The notes below the pieces were generated by a model. It saw only the letters and a list, made by a program, of their open reading frames with translations, made no database searches and was not told the origin of the DNA. The position numbers and the translations under genes were made by a program. Source: Sphingomonas sp. YR710 (GTDB lineage: Bacteria > Pseudomonadota > Alphaproteobacteria > Sphingomonadales > Sphingomonadaceae). From it: DNA of 64,000 nucleotides. Positions 60,246 to 64,000 of this stretch are shown here, piece after piece. The DNA is taken from NCBI RefSeq assembly GCF_900101455.1, contig NZ_FMZJ01000003.1, forward strand, positions 186,001-250,000. The letters run 5' to 3'. Positions within the stretch are counted from its first letter, which is position 1. Each line of letters begins with the position of its first letter.

Positions 60246-61022
60246 TCACGCCGGTTCGACGCGAACACTCTGACTGTTCATCTCGGCCGGGCCATAGGCC
60301 GTAAGGAAGGCAATATCGGCGGCATCGCGGCCAACCCCGATCTTGGCCATCGCCCCTTCCCGGGCCATACCGGTTGCATCGATCAGATGCCATTCGCCGC
60401 CAAGGAAGACCTCAGCAACGGCGTGAAAATCCTGCGGTTCGACACCCAACGCATAAACGCTTGCCATTCGGGCCGGTATGCCTGCTGCCCGTACCAACGT
60501 GATCATGACATGGGCATAGTCGCGGCAAATGCCCTGGCGCTTGACGAAGGTGTCAAGCGCGGTGGTCTCGGCATCGCTCGACCCCGGTACATAGCGGAAG
60601 TGACGCATGACCCAATCGCGCATTGCAATAACCTGCGTACCTCCTTCGAGGTGACCGAACTCGGCTTCGACGAAGGTTTGGAACTGGTCCGACAGACAAT
60701 AACGCGATGCCATCAGATACTGGACGGTCTCGCCGGGCAATTGATGTGGCGGCACTTTCGGAAGTTCGAGGCAGTCGGTCAACAACCGTTCGATCGAGAC
60801 AGTTGCCCTATAGTCAAGCAGAAGCCGCCCCTTAACACGCACCCAGATACGCTGACCGATTTGATCATGCGCGTCGACGCGCGCAAAATGCTCGCACTGC
60901 GTGATGTCGAGGTGACATGCCTCGATCGTCTGTTCGGGGATGGCGGCCGTTTCGAACTGAAGGAGCACGTCGGTCGTTTCGGCAAACTGATAATCGAGTT
61001 GGGCTTGGATCTTAAGTCTCAT
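60246..61022 (-). CDS. Transglutaminase-like cysteine protease family protein
   Basis: A 258-residue protein. The N-terminal 120 residues are a beta domain (MRLKIQAQLDYQFAETTDVL) typical of the bacterial transglutaminase N-region. The transglutaminase core has Cys in TFVKRQGICRDYAHVMITLV, His in GVEPQDFHAVAEVFLGG and Asp in WHLIDATGMA, a complete triad. No signal peptide, so cytoplasmic. ATG 61022 begins the conserved MRLKI; GTG/ATG further upstream add only five residues. Likely a peptidase or amide-forming enzyme; substrate unknown. Confidence 0.87.
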   Translation of the reverse strand: MRLKIQAQLDYQFAETTDVLLQFETAAIPEQTIEACHLDITQCEHFARVDAHDQIGQRIWVRVKGRLLLDYRATVSIERLLTDCLELPKVPPHQLPGETVQYLMASRYCLSDQFQTFVEAEFGHLEGGTQVIAMRDWVMRHFRYVPGSSDAETTALDTFVKRQGICRDYAHVMITLVRAAGIPARMASVYALGVEPQDFHAVAEVFLGGEWHLIDATGMAREGAMAKIGVGRDAADIAFLTAYGPAEMNSQSVRVEPA

Positions 61023-61129
61023 GCGCGCGCTAACCAATAAGAAGCAGTGAGGGGCCCGTTTGCTGCAAATAAGTCGGCATGGTCACTTCAGATGCTGACT
61101 CGAACCCTGCGCGATTCAGGAATTCCCGG

Positions 61130-61210
61130 CTAAATGACGTGGAACAGGAGGAGACCGATAACAACGACGCCAGGTACGCCAAGCATCCATAAAATCAAAC
61201 CCTTACCCAT
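61130..61210 (-). CDS. 26-residue hydrophobic small protein
   Basis: A very short gene with product starting MGKGLILWMLGVPGVVVIGL and ending LLFHVI. It is a single membrane helix with a Lys near the start. Similar mini-proteins with the pattern GxxLxLWLLGVP occur widely in proteobacteria. A clear ribosome region (AGGAGAAAGGA) precedes ATG 61210. It lies just upstream of, and on the same strand as, the transglutaminase gene. Function unknown; the conserved pattern and ribosome site make a real gene likely. Confidence 0.6.
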   Translation of the reverse strand: MGKGLILWMLGVPGVVVIGLLLFHVI

Positions 61211-61323
61211 CTCGGCAATCCTTTCTCCTGCGATCCGAGTTCAACCCGCAGATCGTAACGAGGTTCCCTTTGCGGGCAACGATAGATTGCTCGCACGGCA
61301 CGCCGTTGCCAGATTGACTCATC

Positions 61324-61533
61324 TCAATTCAGAGGCACCGGCTCCGGCCTGAGGGGATTGGTCCACAGAATGGCCTCTTGCTCGCTCCGCGGGTTCATGA
61401 TCTTCTCGGCATTAACCGGCAGCATATTTATAAATGGCCGGAAAGGATGTTGGGCATGGCCAGTGTGATAGCTAAAATCCGTGCAACCCATTGCGTGCGC
61501 GGCAAGGTCGTGTGGGGAGAAGCGCGCCACCAT
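61324..61533 (-). CDS. Hypothetical short protein
   Basis: A 69-codon frame. Its second half (HPFRPFINMLPVNAEKIMNP followed by RSEQEAILWTNPLRPEPVPL) has balanced composition and looks protein-like, unlike the usual arginine-rich shadows. The ribosome site is weak. It could be a small protein or the 3' remnant of a longer gene. No family recognised. Confidence 0.35.
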   Translation of the reverse strand: MVARFSPHDLAAHAMGCTDFSYHTGHAQHPFRPFINMLPVNAEKIMNPRSEQEAILWTNPLRPEPVPLN

Positions 61534-61595
61534 CGGCGGGCCGCAGGATGACTCATATCCACTGCATCGCAGGGTGAACTCGGTGAACGACGATT

Positions 61596-62543
61596 ATGCG
61601 TGAACATCTCCTCGGACGCTCGGGCGTCCGCATCAGTGAAATGTGCCTCGGCACAATGATGTTCGACAACGACATGAACTGGCGATCGAGTGCAGGCCGA
61701 TCGGAAAGCCAGCGCATCTATGATCTTTATCGGGAGGCTGGGGGCAATTTCATCGATACCGCCAATATCTACGGGCGGAGCGAGGAGATCATCGGCCCGA
61801 TGATCGCAAAGGATCGCGATGCGATCGTGCTGGCGACCAAGTTCACGCTCGAAACCGACGCGGCGAACCCCAATTCCGGCGGCAGCAACCGCAAGAGCCT
61901 GCGCGCCAGCATCGAGACAAGCCTGCGGCGTTTGGGGACCGACTATATCGATCTGCTCTGGATCCATGCCTGGGATCAGCGCACCCCGATGGAAGAAACC
62001 GTGCGCGCGCTGGACGATCTGGTGGCGGCCGGCAAGGTGATCGCGATTGGCGTCAGCAATACGCCCGCCTGGGTTGTGTCGAGCGCGGTGACCCTTTCGC
62101 AACTCCGCGGCTGGACACCTTTCTGTGCGCTCCAGGTCGAATATTCGCTCGCCGCGCGCACCGCCGATCGCGAAATGCTGCCGATGGCAAAGGCCCATGG
62201 CCTGGCCGTAACGGGATGGGCGCCCTTGGCCCGAGGCGTTCTGATGGGCGTCGAGCGCAGCTACGCGAAGCCCCGTGCCGTAGAGATCGGCAAGGTCGTG
62301 GTCGAGATTGCACGCGAGATGGAGGTGCCACCGGCGCAGATCGCGTTGGCTTGGTCACTGCAGCGAGGCGTTATCCCCGTGGTGGGCGCGACGCGGGCGG
62401 AGCAGCTCAAGGAAAGTCTGGGCGCAGCGGAGATAACTTTGACGGATGATGTCATAAGGCGGCTCGAAGCCGCCAGTGCTATTGAGCTTGGCTATCCGCA
62501 CGAATTTCTCCAGATCAAGGCGGACCGCCTCGGCCCGATCTGA
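61596..62543 (+). CDS. Aldo/keto reductase
   Basis: A 315-residue NADPH-dependent oxidoreductase of the AKR superfamily (YajO/YghZ-type). The catalytic tetrad is visible: Asp and Tyr in NFIDTANIYGRSEEIIG, Lys in IVLATKFTLE, His in DLLWIHAWDQRTPMEET. NADPH-binding features are GWAPLARGVLMG and IPVVGATRAEQLKESLGAAE. Full length. It reduces aldehydes or ketones; substrate unknown. Confidence 0.92.
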   Translation: MREHLLGRSGVRISEMCLGTMMFDNDMNWRSSAGRSESQRIYDLYREAGGNFIDTANIYGRSEEIIGPMIAKDRDAIVLATKFTLETDAANPNSGGSNRKSLRASIETSLRRLGTDYIDLLWIHAWDQRTPMEETVRALDDLVAAGKVIAIGVSNTPAWVVSSAVTLSQLRGWTPFCALQVEYSLAARTADREMLPMAKAHGLAVTGWAPLARGVLMGVERSYAKPRAVEIGKVVVEIAREMEVPPAQIALAWSLQRGVIPVVGATRAEQLKESLGAAEITLTDDVIRRLEAASAIELGYPHEFLQIKADRLGPI

Positions 62544-62802
62544 GCCGCAGAAACGACATTCACAAAAGATCAGCGCACGATCGCGCGAGGAACGAGGCGA
62601 GAATATGTGCTGCGCGTCGGAACATGCCATGATGCCATCGAAGCGGTCGACAGCCGGTTCCGGGACCATGGCACACCGAGCCGAGCGATCTGCAAACCGT
62701 ACCCGTAATGATCGGAAATCCGGAAATAATTTTTACACCGCACCCAAAACCAGGTGAAACGGCCGCCAGCCATGTTATAGGCCCGCGGATGGCTTTTGCG
62801 CG

Positions 62803-63894
62803 ATGAACGAACCTTCCGACGAAGACGCAGAACAGGTTAAGCATCTGCTCGGAACGCCCCACCTGGCGGATGCGCTGGAAAGCGATCGTTTCAAGCAATT
62901 TCTGGACCATGTCCCCGTCGCGATCGCCGTGTCGCAGCTTGGCCCGTCCGAACGTATCACCTACGCCAATCTGGAGTTCGAGCGGATCACAAGCCTCTCC
63001 GCGGCGGAAATCGAGGGCAAGAGCTGGCGTTCGCTCCCGGGCATCGCCACCGCGCAGGGCGATGACCGGCGCCTCAGCGAGGCGGTCGCGACAGATCAGG
63101 AATATGTCGGCACCTTCACCATCGTCCAGGATGGGACCACGGTTGAGGTCGATGCCTGGTCCAACACCATCGAGGATGAAGAGGGCACCGAACTATTTCG
63201 ATTGGTTGCGCTTGCCAAAGTCGGCGCCCGCACGAACGGCGACGTTGCCGAAGCCATCCGCGCGCTCGGCGACAAGGACGTTCAGCTGCTCGAACTGCAG
63301 CACCGCGTAAAGAATAACCTTCAGATGATCACCGCGCTGATCCGTCTGGAGGCGCGCAACGTCGCCGATGACGAGACCGGCGAGCGCTTCGATCGCCTCG
63401 CGGGTCGGGTTCATTCGCTGGCGCTTCTGTACGATATGCTGGCGGCCAGCGGGCTCGCGCAAAGCGTCGATCTCGGCATCTATCTCAGCCAGATCGCCTC
63501 GTCGGTGATGCAGGCCCACGCCGTCGAGGGCATCCGCCTCGATCTGAAGGTCGACACCTGGCCGGTCTCGATCAACGTCGCGATGCCGGCGGGGCTGGTC
63601 GTGAACGAACTGCTGACCAATGCGCTCAAACATGCGTTCACCGAAGAGGGCGGCACGATCACGCTGCACAGCCTGATCGACGAAACGGGGTGCCGCGTAA
63701 CCATCGCCGACGATGGCGTAGGCTTTCCCGAAGGCGTCACATGGCCCAAGGCCGGCAAGCTGGGGGCCGCGATCGCGCAGTCATTGCGTCAGAACGCCAA
63801 GGCCGAATTCGTGGTGACGTCCGTTCCCACCAGGGGAGTCCGTGTCACCATCTTCTTTCCACGGGCCGCCGCCTCGCCGACCGCGCCTCAGTAA
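62803..63894 (+). CDS. PAS sensor histidine kinase, HisKA_2/HWE type
   Basis: A 363-residue soluble kinase. PAS domain at about residues 30-140 (HVPVAIAVSQLGPSERITYA; RITSLSAAEIEGKSWRSLPG). A LOV-type GxNCRFLQ motif is absent, so light sensing is not indicated. The HisKA_2 H-box is LQHRVKNNLQMITALIRLEA, followed by VNELLTNALKHAFTEEGGTI, DDGVGFPEGV and a short C-terminal G-box (GKLGAAIAQSLRQNAKAEF). Such kinases often feed the alphaproteobacterial general stress response through PhyR, but no phyR, nepR or ecfG is in the window. Confidence 0.88.
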   Translation: MNEPSDEDAEQVKHLLGTPHLADALESDRFKQFLDHVPVAIAVSQLGPSERITYANLEFERITSLSAAEIEGKSWRSLPGIATAQGDDRRLSEAVATDQEYVGTFTIVQDGTTVEVDAWSNTIEDEEGTELFRLVALAKVGARTNGDVAEAIRALGDKDVQLLELQHRVKNNLQMITALIRLEARNVADDETGERFDRLAGRVHSLALLYDMLAASGLAQSVDLGIYLSQIASSVMQAHAVEGIRLDLKVDTWPVSINVAMPAGLVVNELLTNALKHAFTEEGGTITLHSLIDETGCRVTIADDGVGFPEGVTWPKAGKLGAAIAQSLRQNAKAEFVVTSVPTRGVRVTIFFPRAAASPTAPQ

Positions 63895-64000
63895 GCGCCC
63901 ACTCGAGAGTTCGACGTCGCCTGACCGCACCCAGGCAGACTGTCAGCGTCCATAACCACAGGCGGTCGAACCGATTCGATCCGTTATATATTCATATATA

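Noticed and set aside
60116-60304. A 62-codon plus-strand ORF after the TPR fragment
   Set aside because: It runs into the 3' end of the transglutaminase gene on the other strand, lacks a ribosome site and has no recognisable pattern.
1-64000. tRNA or rRNA genes and an att site flanking the phage cassette
   Set aside because: I saw no cloverleaf-like sequence, rRNA segment or clear direct repeat at the cassette edges; a dedicated scan could not be run.

Overview
The window is high-GC alphaproteobacterial DNA, most likely from a sphingomonad (Sphingomonadaceae). I infer this from the protein families (HWE/HisKA_2 kinase, TANGO2/NRDE protein, S10 and Dcp peptidases), from the phage tail genes related to the Rhodobacter gene transfer agent (DUF2460, DUF2163, NlpC/P60, large hub), and from two sites of the alphaproteobacterial LexA form GTTC-N7-GTTC. 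No tRNA, rRNA, CRISPR array or integrase was seen.

Layout. Positions 1-2.1 kb hold host genes on the minus strand: an exopolyphosphatase cut by the window edge and two hypothetical genes. Positions 2.5-5.3 kb form a visibly AT-richer patch with an AlgX-like O-acetyltransferase, a GT61 glycosyltransferase and a 50-codon ORF. Positions 5.8-35.3 kb hold an almost complete siphovirus head-tail-lysis cassette, transcribed right to left: small and large terminase, portal, prohead protease, major capsid, connectors, tail tube, frameshifted assembly chaperone, tape measure, distal tail, hub, NlpC peptidase, large hub/fibre, DUF4376, membrane protein, GH19 endolysin, 3TM holin, secreted structural protein, sialidase-like tail fibre and a LamG-like receptor-binding protein. 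The cassette is interrupted by non-phage genes: an S10 carboxypeptidase, a small membrane protein, and a plus-strand trio (zinc-ribbon, PDZ and YqaE-like). Positions 35.4-64 kb are ordinary host chromosome: three sensor kinases, a class III adenylate cyclase, a diguanylate cyclase, an SdpR/SdpI pair, Dcp oligopeptidase, a large patatin, a di-haem cytochrome, an aldo/keto reductase and several decayed genes.

How the genes work together. The phage cassette has everything needed to build, fill and release particles, but no integrase, repressor, replication or excision gene, and host genes flank it on both sides. Its first gene has a LexA box, a promoter and a terminator-like hairpin in the leader, so I infer SOS-controlled expression of a defective prophage or gene-transfer-agent-like element. 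Eight palindromic intergenic repeats of about 95-190 bp lie at its gene junctions. One separates the NlpC/P60 gene from its ribosome site and start codon. This suggests long residence and partial decay, although most reading frames remain intact.
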